Below are positions 15,884 to 23,646 of a stretch of 43,247 bases of DNA, piece by piece (position 1 is the stretch's first letter; every line of letters begins with the position of its first letter). This DNA is from Nitrospirota bacterium (GTDB taxonomy: Bacteria > Nitrospirota_A > Leptospirillia > Leptospirillales > Leptospirillaceae). A program made the translations under genes and the position numbers. The notes beneath the pieces are model-generated. The model ran no database searches and was not told the DNA's origin. It worked only from the letters and a program-made list of their open reading frames with translations. The stretch lies in assembly GCA_021802325.1 (NCBI GenBank), contig JAKAAM010000002.1:1-43247 (forward strand). Direction: 5' to 3'.

Positions 15884-16789
15884 TCAATGCCGACTGACGG
15901 ATCGATCCTTTTCAACTTTCTCCCGCGCTTTTTCCAGGAAGGATTTGATCGTTGTGTTTCCAGGATCCTGCTTTTGCGCGATCTTCCATTCATTGATGGC
16001 GCGGTCGTAGTCCTCCTGGTCCATGTAGATCGTTCCCAGGTCGATTCGGGCCTGGAGATTCAAGGGATTGATGTCCAGGGCCTCTTCAAGGACGCTAATC
16101 GCCCCATCCCTGTCTCCGACCATGTTGAGGGTCCACCCCAACTCTCTCATCGTTTCGTCGCTGGGCTCGATTTCGACCGCCTCCTCGAGCTCCATGATCG
16201 CCTCGTCCCATTTCCCCTGTTCCGAATAGAGAAGACCCAAGAGCTGGTGAACCCGCGGATGGAGGGGATCGATGTCTGTCAGCGCAAGAAAGTAGCGCTC
16301 GGCTTCTTCGAATCGGGCATGCTCGAAGTAGATCTTGCCGATCGTTTCGTAGGCGTCGGTATTGAGGGGATCTTCCTGGATCAGGTCGTTCAGAAGGAGA
16401 ATGGCCCGTTTCGGATCCCCAAGACCATGCGCCGCGAAGGCAAGATGGAGAAGGATGTCCCTCTTTTCGATGATGTTCTGACATCCTTCGATCAGGGTGT
16501 TGCCCAGTGTCTCGGCCTCCTCGAACTTCTTGAAATAGATAAGAAGGTGCAAGGCATAAATCCCGAGCTTCCTGTCGGCGGGGTAGGAATTCCGCCATTC
16601 GGAGACCCGCTTTAGGGCTTCGTCCAGACGCCCCCCTTGGATCAGGGCATCGGTCATCAGGTACCGGAAGGGGAGTATATCCGGCTCGTCCTTGATGGCT
16701 GACTCAGAGAGATGGAAGGCCTTGAGCCACTCATTGTTTTCGAGAGCCAACTGAATGCGGGTGATACGGCTTTTTGTTGTAGGGTCCAT
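15884..16789 (-). CDS. Tetratricopeptide-repeat protein
   Basis: A 301-aa protein made almost entirely of TPR helix pairs. Clear repeats run from about residue 30 to 285, for example TDAYETIGKIYFEHARFEEA, LLGLLYSEQGKWDEAIMELE, RELGWTLNMVGDRDGAISVL and IDLGTIYMDQEDYDRAINEW. No signal peptide or membrane segment is seen, so it is probably a cytoplasmic protein-protein interaction scaffold. A strong AGGAGGAG Shine-Dalgarno precedes the ATG. It lies between lspA and rluD on the same strand. Function unknown. Confidence 0.85.
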   Translation of the reverse strand: MDPTTKSRITRIQLALENNEWLKAFHLSESAIKDEPDILPFRYLMTDALIQGGRLDEALKRVSEWRNSYPADRKLGIYALHLLIYFKKFEEAETLGNTLIEGCQNIIEKRDILLHLAFAAHGLGDPKRAILLLNDLIQEDPLNTDAYETIGKIYFEHARFEEAERYFLALTDIDPLHPRVHQLLGLLYSEQGKWDEAIMELEEAVEIEPSDETMRELGWTLNMVGDRDGAISVLEEALDINPLNLQARIDLGTIYMDQEDYDRAINEWKIAQKQDPGNTTIKSFLEKAREKVEKDRSVSRH

Positions 16790-16835
16790 GCCGATCTCCT
16801 CCTAAGCTCTTTTTGTCATGAGAAACGGTGAAGCG

Positions 16836-17339
16836 TCAGTGTTCAACGGGTGCCCTTTTTTGTTTTCGCTCCTCCCCCCACTGGAGAAAGAGCAGAAGGC
16901 CGACTCCGATGACGATCCCGGAATCGGCGATATTGAACGCGGGCCAATGATAGTCCCCGACATAGAAGTCGAGAAAATCGATGACACGACCATGAAGGAT
17001 TCTGTCGAGAAGGTTTCCCGTCGCCCCCCCGAGAATGAGGGCCAGCGGATAGAACTCGCGAGATTCCGTCACTTTCTTTTTATGGCTGTAATAGAGAATC
17101 GCGAACAGGGCCAACGCGGTAAAGAGAATGAACCCTCCCTGATGGGATTCGTTTTGGGACTGCGAAAAGAGGCCAAACACGATCCCGGTGTTCCTCACGG
17201 AGACGATCCGGAAAAAATGGGGAATGACGTCAGTGTCAGTCCCGATCGGAATTTTTGAAAGGACAAGATATTTTGTTGCCTGGTCGAGAGCGAATAGAGC
17301 CACTCCCGTCAATCCGTAATGGAGCCATGAATTTTTGAT
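16836..17339 (-). CDS. lspA: Lipoprotein signal peptidase II with an unclear start codon
   Basis: LspA is an inner-membrane aspartyl protease that cleaves prolipoprotein signal peptides. Motifs: DQATKYLVL, VRNTGIVFG, GNLLDRILHGRVIDFLDF with one catalytic Asp, and FNIADSGIVIG with the other; four membrane segments. The first standard start is TTG 17310-17312, which leaves only nine residues before DQATK, too short for membrane segment 1. The frame continues upstream as KNSWLHYGLTGVALF to an ATC at 17337-17339, with AAGGGG 7 nt before it and an in-frame TAA beyond. Either AUC is the start, or one A of the AAAAA run is extra, which would join an ATG at 17344-17346 in the other frame. I give the AUC-based extent. 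Confidence 0.85.
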   Translation of the reverse strand: MKNSWLHYGLTGVALFALDQATKYLVLSKIPIGTDTDVIPHFFRIVSVRNTGIVFGLFSQSQNESHQGGFILFTALALFAILYYSHKKKVTESREFYPLALILGGATGNLLDRILHGRVIDFLDFYVGDYHWPAFNIADSGIVIGVGLLLFLQWGEERKQKRAPVEH

Positions 17340-17397
17340 CGGCCATCCCCTTTAAATGGAGGCAAGCGTCCTGAGGGAAACCTGCAACCCTTTCAAA

Positions 17398-17406
17398 ATT
17401 ATATCA
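17398..17406 (-). promoter_or_regulatory. Extended -10 promoter of lspA
   Basis: On the minus strand TGATATAAT (complement of 17398-17406) is a perfect extended -10. No good -35 is needed or seen. The predicted start is near 17391, giving a 50-80 nt leader to lspA. It lies just after the ileS stop and a short CGGGT...ACCCG-TTTT hairpin that may end ileS transcripts. Confidence 0.6.
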
Positions 17407-17435
17407 TAAAACGGGTGCATCTGAGACCCGACCTT

Positions 17436-20291
17436 TCATCGGATCCCCTGAAGAACCCTATGGCATCGGGAGCAAACAGGAAGTTTTTCCGGATTGTCTC
17501 CGGTGGTCGTTTTTCTGAGCCAGCATCGCTCGCATTTTTCTCCGGGGGCCGGAAGGAGGGCGATGGTGGTTCCGGGTTCCGAGCCCTCTGCCTGGGCGAG
17601 GGTCTGGTCGGGAGCCAGGATTTCATCAGGGCTTGCCCAGGAGAATTGGGAGACGATAAAAAATGTTTCAAAAAATTCCTGGCTCCAATTCCCCGGGTTG
17701 TATCGATCGGGTTTGCCGGAGATTTTCAAATGGAGTTCGAGGGTGCTTCCGACGCGCTTTTCCTTTTTGAGGTCGTCGGCGAGCTTTCCCAGAATGGTGC
17801 GCAGGCCGAGGAGGACGTCAATCTGTTCTTCGAGAACGCTGTCGATCCTCTTTGGGTTCAGTTTCGGGAAGGATTTCACCGCGATGGTCCTTGATGTCTC
17901 GAGGAGGGAGCCTGTCGTGTTCCTGTTCGCGTGATGAAGGATCTCGGTTGTCGTAAAGGGGAGGAGGGGGTGAATGATGGCTGAAAGTTCCTCCAGAATC
18001 CGGACGATTGTGCCCTGGGTGTTTCGCCGGAGGGCTCCACCGGCCTCTTCCGCATACAATCGGTCCTTGATCATGTCGAAGTACTGGGCTGAAAGCGAAA
18101 TCGAACAGAAATGGTTCAACGTTTGGATGATCTGGGCAAATCGGTGATGATCGTAGGCCTCCAGGATCGTGGCCTTGGTCCGTTCCCAGACCGAAAGGAT
18201 CCATCGGTCAAGAATATCCGGTGACTCCGTCTCGGGCCGGTCTCCGGGATAATCGAAGAGGTTGCTCAGCATATATCGGAAGGTGTTTCGGATTTTTCGG
18301 TATCCGTCGACCAGGTTGTTCATGATTTCAAGGGAGAGCCGCGTGTCCTCCTGATAGTCCGATGCGGCCACCCAGAGTCTCAAAACATCGGCCCCGTATT
18401 TGTCGATGATTTCTGACGGCGCGATGACATTTCCCAGGGTTTTGGCCATTTTCTTGCCTTGGCCGTCGACAACGAATCCGTGGGTCAAGACCGAACGGTA
18501 CGGAGGGGATCCTTCGAGAGCCATGGACGTCAGCAGAGAGGAATGAAACCAGCCGCGGTGCTGGTCCGAACCTTCCAGATAGAGGTCTGCCGGCCACGTC
18601 AGATCCGATCTTTTTTTGAGAACCGCCTCATGGCTGATCCCTGAATCGAACCAGACATCAAGGATGTCCTCCTCGAGAGTGAGGTCCGATCCCCCGCACG
18701 CCGGACATCGGATCCCATCCAGCAGTGATTTTTTGTTTTCAGGATCGAACCAAAAGTCGACCCCATCTTGTTCGGTCCTGTCAGCGATTTTCCGAATGAA
18801 GGTGCTTTCAAGGGTACTTTTCCCGCATTGGTTGCAGGAGAAGGCGGGAATTGGGACTCCCCATGCGCGTTGTCTGGAAAGGCACCAGTCGGGCCGGGTT
18901 TCGATCATCCCCCGTATCCTGTTTTCCCCTTTTTCAGGGATCCAGGAGACGTCTCCGATCGCCTGGAGGGTTTTTTCCCGCAGATCCCCCGTCTCTAGTG
19001 AAAGAAACCATTGGGATGTTGCGCGGTAAAAAACCGGATTCTTGCACCTCCAGCAATGAGGGTAGGAATGTTCGAGGATGGCCTGGTGGAGGAGAGTCCG
19101 GGTTTTTTCAAGAAGAGCGATGACCTGGGGGGCAGACTCGAGGATTCGAAGCCCCACCCAGTCTGCGTCGATGAAGGCGATGGCATTTCCGAAGCGGCCC
19201 TTTTCGGTGACCGGGCTCTGACTGGACAGATTGTTCGCGCGGCCCACTTCGAAATCTTCCTCTCCATGGCCGGGAGCGATATGGACCAGACCGGTTCCCT
19301 GGTCGGTCTGGACAAAATTTCCAGCGACCAGAGGGACCGTTTTTCCCGGGATGAAGGGATGAATCAGTCGCGGATATTCGGCCAGGAGATCGGATCCGGT
19401 CTTCGTGGCGCCTATTTTCGACGCCCCCAGAATTTCCCGCCAGGGAGATTCGTTCTGCATTTTCAGGCGACCTAGGATGTCCTCTGCGATGACGAGGCGG
19501 GATCCTTTTTCAAGGTTCAGCGTGTCGTGGGTCAGAATAAGGATTGCGTAGCGGATCTCTGGATTGACGGCAACGGCCTGGTTTGCGGGAAGGGTCCAGG
19601 GGGTTGTCGTCCAAATGGGGTAATATGTCTTCTCTAATCCATCTTCCCTTGCGAAGAGGACGGTCACCGAAGGGGATTTGTGCGGGGCGTATTCCACTTC
19701 GGCGTCGGCCAGGGCTGTTTCACAGGTTCCACACCAAAGGACCGGTTTTTCTCCCTTGTAAATCCGACCCTGGCTGTTCATGCGCTCCAGAGAGCGGAGA
19801 ATTTCCGCTTCATACGCGTAGTCCATCGTCAGATAGGGGTGATCAAAGTCGGCGAGAACCCCCATCCGGACAAATTCTTTTTTTTGGATATCCGCATAAA
19901 GGGTGGCCGATTCCCGGCATTTTTTCCGGATTTCCAGGGCGGACAGGTCGCTTCTTTTTTTCCCCATGTCCTTGAGAACCTTGTGCTCGATCGGCAATCC
20001 GTGGCAATCCCATCCCGGGACATAGGAAATCCTGAACCCTTTTTTGAGGGCGACCCTGTTGATGATGTCTTTGAGAATCTTGTTCATGGCATGGCCCATG
20101 TGGAGGTGGCCATTCGCATAGGGAGGGCCGTCGTGCAGGACAAAGAGGGGGCGGGATTCTGTCTCTTGTTTCACCTTTTCATAGAGATCCTCCCCTGCCC
20201 ATAGGGAGAGGTATTCAGGTTCCCTTTTCGGAAGGTCGGCCTTCATGGGAAAATCGGTTTTGGGCAGGTTCAGCGTATTCTTGAATTCCAC
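17436..20291 (-). CDS. ileS: Isoleucyl-tRNA synthetase
   Basis: A 951-aa class I synthetase charging tRNA-Ile. In order: HMGH signature in ANGHLHMGHAMNK (64-67); PGWDCHGLPIEHKV; the CP1 editing domain with TTTPWTLPANQAV and GTGLVHIAPGHGEEDF; RDXWC-like TRPDWCLSRQRAWGVPIP; the catalytic-loop motif KMAKTLGN (614-621) where most enzymes have KMSKSLGN; and a C-terminal zinc finger C920-x2-C923...C940-x2-C943. This bacterial architecture fits a normal, mupirocin-sensitive type. The start is GTG 20289-20291 with AAGGAG 8 nt upstream. It diverges from tRNA-Val and is followed by lspA, a common pairing. Confidence 0.97.
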   Translation of the reverse strand: MEFKNTLNLPKTDFPMKADLPKREPEYLSLWAGEDLYEKVKQETESRPLFVLHDGPPYANGHLHMGHAMNKILKDIINRVALKKGFRISYVPGWDCHGLPIEHKVLKDMGKKRSDLSALEIRKKCRESATLYADIQKKEFVRMGVLADFDHPYLTMDYAYEAEILRSLERMNSQGRIYKGEKPVLWCGTCETALADAEVEYAPHKSPSVTVLFAREDGLEKTYYPIWTTTPWTLPANQAVAVNPEIRYAILILTHDTLNLEKGSRLVIAEDILGRLKMQNESPWREILGASKIGATKTGSDLLAEYPRLIHPFIPGKTVPLVAGNFVQTDQGTGLVHIAPGHGEEDFEVGRANNLSSQSPVTEKGRFGNAIAFIDADWVGLRILESAPQVIALLEKTRTLLHQAILEHSYPHCWRCKNPVFYRATSQWFLSLETGDLREKTLQAIGDVSWIPEKGENRIRGMIETRPDWCLSRQRAWGVPIPAFSCNQCGKSTLESTFIRKIADRTEQDGVDFWFDPENKKSLLDGIRCPACGGSDLTLEEDILDVWFDSGISHEAVLKKRSDLTWPADLYLEGSDQHRGWFHSSLLTSMALEGSPPYRSVLTHGFVVDGQGKKMAKTLGNVIAPSEIIDKYGADVLRLWVAASDYQEDTRLSLEIMNNLVDGYRKIRNTFRYMLSNLFDYPGDRPETESPDILDRWILSVWERTKATILEAYDHHRFAQIIQTLNHFCSISLSAQYFDMIKDRLYAEEAGGALRRNTQGTIVRILEELSAIIHPLLPFTTTEILHHANRNTTGSLLETSRTIAVKSFPKLNPKRIDSVLEEQIDVLLGLRTILGKLADDLKKEKRVGSTLELHLKISGKPDRYNPGNWSQEFFETFFIVSQFSWASPDEILAPDQTLAQAEGSEPGTTIALLPAPGEKCERCWLRKTTTGDNPEKLPVCSRCHRVLQGIR

Positions 20292-20326
20292 AAAGGCTCC
20301 TTGTCTGGGAGGGAGATACGAATCTC

Positions 20327-20355
20327 TTGATAATCAGTCAGGTTTACTCTAGAAT
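20327..20355 (+). promoter_or_regulatory. Promoter of tRNA-Val
   Basis: Plus strand: -35 TTGATA (20327-20332), 17-nt spacer, -10 TAGAAT (20350-20355), predicted start near 20362, about 9 nt before the mature tRNA 5' end. A strong match, as expected for a stable RNA gene. Confidence 0.75.
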
Positions 20356-20370
20356 CAGGTCTTCCCGATC

Positions 20371-20445
20371 GGGCGATTAGCTCAGCGGTAGAGCACTGCC
20401 TTCACACGGCAGGGGTCACAGGTTCGAAACCTGTATCGCCCACCA
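20371..20445 (+). tRNA. tRNA-Val (CAC)
   Basis: A 75-nt cloverleaf. Acceptor stem GGGCGAT/ATCGCCC; D-arm TAGCTCAGCGGTAGAGCA; anticodon stem CTGCC/GGCAG with loop TTCACAC, anticodon CAC reading GUG; T-arm with GGTTCGAAACC; discriminator A and CCA encoded in the DNA. It is the only tRNA seen in the window. It lies between the divergent ileS and the convergent exonuclease gene. Confidence 0.95.
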
Positions 20446-20503
20446 CTCCCTTCTGCGCTCATTCTGGTATCTTAGCACAAATCGCTCTCTCCTACTCGCA
20501 TTG

Positions 20504-21295
20504 TCATGGGATAATACGGTAGACCTCAGCCCAGGAGAGAGGATATCTTCCCTTTTCCCTGTATTCGCCCAACCTTTTTGCGGTGAATCCCGGATTGTCG
20601 AGCCGGATTTCTTCCAGGCGCAATTCTGTTGCCGCTTCTCTGGTCGATCGTGCGACGATCAGCGAGATCCCTGATCCCATTTGCTGAGCCCACCAGAGAC
20701 TATCCCTGAAATATCGGTGGGAGGCGAGCCCTCCCCAAAGAGCGAGATCAACCCCTATCTCTCCTGTGAGGAATTCGACCGGCTTTTTCATGGCGATCGC
20801 CAGAACCTCCTCGAGGGCCATGACATCATCCTCCGCCCGGTGGATATTGTGATGTTGCACTCCCAAAGCCGATGCGAGGTTTCGGAGTTTGTGATTTTTT
20901 TGTTCCGGCAGCAGCTTTTTCAAGACCGGGACAGTATCGATTCCGGGATTGCCAAGAGGGGTCTGGTCGAGTCTCATGATTTCCCTGTTCATCATTCCCA
21001 TGTCGAAAGACAGGTTATGCGCGATCACCGTTTTCTCCCCGAAAAAATCCCTCATTTCCCGCCAATATTCGGAGAATGTCGGGGCATCGCGAACCATGGC
21101 GTCATCGATCCCGTGAATGGCCGTGTAGAGGGGGGGGATCGGGTCCTGGGGATTGATCAGGGAGGTATGTCGCCGCACATGGCCTTCTTCCGACCACACC
21201 GAAATGCTGATTTCGACAATTCGCGCGGAAGGATGCATGAGAAGTCCCGTTGTTTCCACATCAAGAAAGAGGAGTTCCTTGAATCTTTCGGTCAT
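20504..21295 (-). CDS. DEDDh 3'-5' exonuclease (DnaQ-like) with an unassigned C-terminal region
   Basis: Residues 5-175 form a DnaQ/epsilon-type exonuclease: D12 and E14 in FLDVETTG, D98 in IAHNLSFDMG, and H152 with D157 in HRAEDDVMALEE, all the catalytic acids plus the general-base histidine of the DEDDh class. The remaining 85 residues (about 178-263), with motifs WGGLASHRYFRD and LSWAEVYRIIP, are not part of that fold; I do not recognise them. It could be a replication proofreading subunit paralogue or a repair or RNA-trimming nuclease. It follows mnmA by 33 nt and is the last gene of the minus-strand origin-proximal run. Confidence 0.8.
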   Translation of the reverse strand: MTERFKELLFLDVETTGLLMHPSARIVEISISVWSEEGHVRRHTSLINPQDPIPPLYTAIHGIDDAMVRDAPTFSEYWREMRDFFGEKTVIAHNLSFDMGMMNREIMRLDQTPLGNPGIDTVPVLKKLLPEQKNHKLRNLASALGVQHHNIHRAEDDVMALEEVLAIAMKKPVEFLTGEIGVDLALWGGLASHRYFRDSLWWAQQMGSGISLIVARSTREAATELRLEEIRLDNPGFTAKRLGEYREKGRYPLSWAEVYRIIP

Positions 21296-21328
21296 GGGGG
21301 GCTCGGGGGGGATGGTGTTTTGAATTTT

Positions 21329-22411
21329 TTAGACAAGCCGACCTGAACCGATCAGGATGCCGACCTTGTCATAAAATGCGGCGATCTGTCCTGAGACGAT
21401 CCCGTCGTGGGGGTCATCGAGGACGAACGTTTGTGAGTCGGACGGGTGGGGCTGACAGGGAACCAGCCCCATGGTCGAGCGGAAACGGACATAAAGCGGG
21501 GGGAGGGGCTTTGGAAAACCTGTGGCCATGATCCCCTGGGGTTCATCTATTTCGAATGTCCGTCCCAGGAGTTCGTTTCTCGACCCCATCAGGACTTCTT
21601 TTTTCACGGGGTTTACGGACAGGATATACAGGCGGTCCCCGCCGGCGATCCCGTGTCCCCTTCTCTGGCCCCGTGTCAGACCGATTCCTGTCCTCAGGGA
21701 TCCCAGGAATTTGCCGGCTGTTGTCACGGCCGTCCAGGAGTCCTGATCAGGGTCGTTCGACTTTCTAGGATCGAGGTATTCTGTCACTCTTTTTTTGGAT
21801 ACAAAGCATGCCTCCTGGTTTTCCAGCATTCCGGAAACAGGGAAACCGGCCTTCAATGCGAGGTCCCTGACCTCATTCTTTGTTTTTTCTCCCAAGGGGA
21901 GCAGAAAATTATCCGGGGTGATCCCTTCCGTTCTAGAAAGAAAATAGGATTGGTCTTTCTGTTTGTCGGGACTTATTTTTAGCCCCGTCCGATCGTAGTC
22001 TTGCGAATGACTCCATGCGGCATAGTGGCCTGTGGCGATGGACGGAATGTCATGATCCCGGGCGATATCGAGGAGCGTCCTGATTTTGATGTCGGCGTTG
22101 CAGGATGTGCAGGGGTTTGGAGTGCTTCCGGAGGCGTAACCCTCTTTAAAACGGTTCACGACCCTTTCCTGAAAATCCTTTGCCGAATCATGGATTATCA
22201 GAGGGATGTCCAGAATGCGATCGCACAAATAGGAGACCATGGGAACATGACAGCAGGTCCTTTCAGTCCAGGGCCGATCGTTGTCTGTTTCGTTTTCCCA
22301 AAGCCTCAGGACCACGCCAAGGACTTCATAGCCCTTACGTTTGAGAAGCCATGCCGAGACCGCGGAATCGATCCCGCCGCTAAGGCCCACCAGAACCTTT
22401 TTGTTATTCAC
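21329..22411 (-). CDS. mnmA: tRNA-specific 2-thiouridylase
   Basis: MnmA puts sulphur on C2 of wobble U34 in tRNA-Lys, -Glu and -Gln, using ATP activation. The 360-aa protein has the PP-loop GLSGGIDSAVSA (9-20), TPNPCTSCN with catalytic C101, KDQSYFL near 152, and ENQEACFVSK with partner C202. The expected C-terminal beta-barrel follows, including LTRGQRRGHGI. The start is GTG 22409-22411, overlapping the bactofilin TAA by 8 nt. With mnmE and mnmG in the same run, the complete U34 2-thio and 5-substituent pathway is nearly contiguous; the TusA/IscS-type sulphur donors are elsewhere. Confidence 0.95.
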   Translation of the reverse strand: MNNKKVLVGLSGGIDSAVSAWLLKRKGYEVLGVVLRLWENETDNDRPWTERTCCHVPMVSYLCDRILDIPLIIHDSAKDFQERVVNRFKEGYASGSTPNPCTSCNADIKIRTLLDIARDHDIPSIATGHYAAWSHSQDYDRTGLKISPDKQKDQSYFLSRTEGITPDNFLLPLGEKTKNEVRDLALKAGFPVSGMLENQEACFVSKKRVTEYLDPRKSNDPDQDSWTAVTTAGKFLGSLRTGIGLTRGQRRGHGIAGGDRLYILSVNPVKKEVLMGSRNELLGRTFEIDEPQGIMATGFPKPLPPLYVRFRSTMGLVPCQPHPSDSQTFVLDDPHDGIVSGQIAAFYDKVGILIGSGRLV

Positions 22412-22790
22412 CGGTTCCAGCGCCCTCCGGTCCTTTTCGGACTCCGGTGTCCATTTCGCACTGTCCGTTGAAAATGACTCCCTCCTCGATGACCAGGGCA
22501 GGCGTTTTTATTTCTCCCCGGATATTCGATGGCTTCACAAACTGGATCGAATCGGTCGCCTGGATCTTTCCCGAGACCGTTCCGCCGCAAACCACCTTTC
22601 CGACATTGATCGTTCCGGTGATTGTGGCGCCATCTCCAATGATCAGAGTGTTTTTCGAATGAATTTCTCCCTCGAGAACTCCATCGATCCGGACGGTTCC
22701 TTCGAACTGAAGGTAGCCCCGGAAGAGTGTTTCCTTCCCGAGGAAGGCGATAATGTTCCCTTTTGAACCGTCCTGTCCGCTATTTCTCAT
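22404..22790 (-). CDS. Bactofilin-family polymer-forming protein
   Basis: A 128-aa bactofilin (DUF583). After a short N-terminal tail, residues about 12-110 are an unbroken series of short beta strands forming a right-handed beta-helix: GKETLFRGYLQFEGTVRIDG, VLEGEIHSKNTLIIGDGATI, TGTINVGKVVCGGTVSGKI, SNIRGEIKTPALVIEEGVIF. Bactofilins self-assemble into membrane-associated filaments without nucleotides. I use the ATG at 22788-22790, which has AAAGGA 7 nt upstream; an earlier ATG at 22820 lacks one. The start lies within the last codons of parB (11-nt overlap), so this gene is translated with the chromosome-partition pair. Confidence 0.88.
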   Translation of the reverse strand: MRNSGQDGSKGNIIAFLGKETLFRGYLQFEGTVRIDGVLEGEIHSKNTLIIGDGATITGTINVGKVVCGGTVSGKIQATDSIQFVKPSNIRGEIKTPALVIEEGVIFNGQCEMDTGVRKGPEGAGTGE

Positions 22791-23646
22791 CCAGAAATCC
22801 TTTCTGTTTTTCTTCCGCATTGTCCGCGAGGCGGGTGACCATGGCTTCGAGTCCTTCCATCTTATTAAAACTGAGCTCGACCTTCCACCCTTTTTTTTGT
22901 TTTGTGATCCGGGCCTTGCAAGGGATGGAGCGCTCGAGGGACTGATTGTTCTCCCGAATCCAGTCGATCATCGATTCGTCTTTCGGCTCATTTCGTTTCT
23001 TCAGTCTTTTTGCGAGGCGTTCCTCCAGCCCCCTTATCGAGAGATCTTTCGCGATGATCTCCTTCATCCATCGAACCTGTTCTTCTGGGGGGAGAGGGGA
23101 GAGAACCTTGGCATGGCCAAATGTGACCTGTCCCAATGTCACTGCCGTAATGACATCCGGCTGGAGGTCAAGGATCCGAAGATAGTTCGCGACGGTTGAT
23201 CTCTTGAAGCCGATATATTCCGAGAGGTTTTCCTGGGTCCAATGAAACTCCTCGGAGAGCCGCTTCAATCCTGTTGCGATTTCAATCGGGTTGAGATCGC
23301 TCCTTTTGAGGTTCTCGACCAAGGCGATTTCAAGGAGATCCTGGTCCGTGAAGTTTTTGATGATGGCGGGGATATCGGTCCATCCGAGTGATTCAGCCGC
23401 CCTGAGTCGTCTTTCTCCTGAAACGAGAGTATAGCCGGCCCCTTTTTTCATCACCATGACAGGGTGCAGTAGGCCGTGTCGCTTCATTGATGTGGCCAGT
23501 TCTTCCAATGCTTCCGGGGAAAAGGATTTTCTCGGCTGGTAGGGGTTGGGGTGAATTGAGGCCACCGGAATTGAGGAAGACGGTTCTTCGCGGGGTTCTT
23601 CTCCGTAAAGGGAATCGATTCCGCGTCCCAGACTGATCTTAGCCAT
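22780..23646 (-). CDS. parB: Chromosome-partitioning protein ParB (Spo0J)
   Basis: A 288-aa CTP-dependent DNA clamp that loads at parS. The N-terminus KISLGRGIDSLYGEE is typical. The ParB/Srx CTPase domain has NPYQPRKSF, the arginine-rich SGERRLRAAESLGWTDIPAI and ALVENLKRSDLNPIEIA. A helix-turn-helix follows (LSEYIGFKRSTVANYLRIL), then a C-terminal dimerisation segment. I start at ATG 23644-23646, which overlaps the parA stop by 8 nt (ATGGCTAA); an upstream ATG at 23667 would overlap further. A consensus parS lies upstream of parA. Confidence 0.95.
   Translation of the reverse strand: MAKISLGRGIDSLYGEEPREEPSSSIPVASIHPNPYQPRKSFSPEALEELATSMKRHGLLHPVMVMKKGAGYTLVSGERRLRAAESLGWTDIPAIIKNFTDQDLLEIALVENLKRSDLNPIEIATGLKRLSEEFHWTQENLSEYIGFKRSTVANYLRILDLQPDVITAVTLGQVTFGHAKVLSPLPPEEQVRWMKEIIAKDLSIRGLEERLAKRLKKRNEPKDESMIDWIRENNQSLERSIPCKARITKQKKGWKVELSFNKMEGLEAMVTRLADNAEEKQKGFLDEK

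Noticed and set aside
17412..17435. Strong terminator after ileS
   Set aside because: Only a 5-bp CGGGT/ACCCG stem with TTTT; mentioned with the lspA promoter but too weak to list as its own feature.
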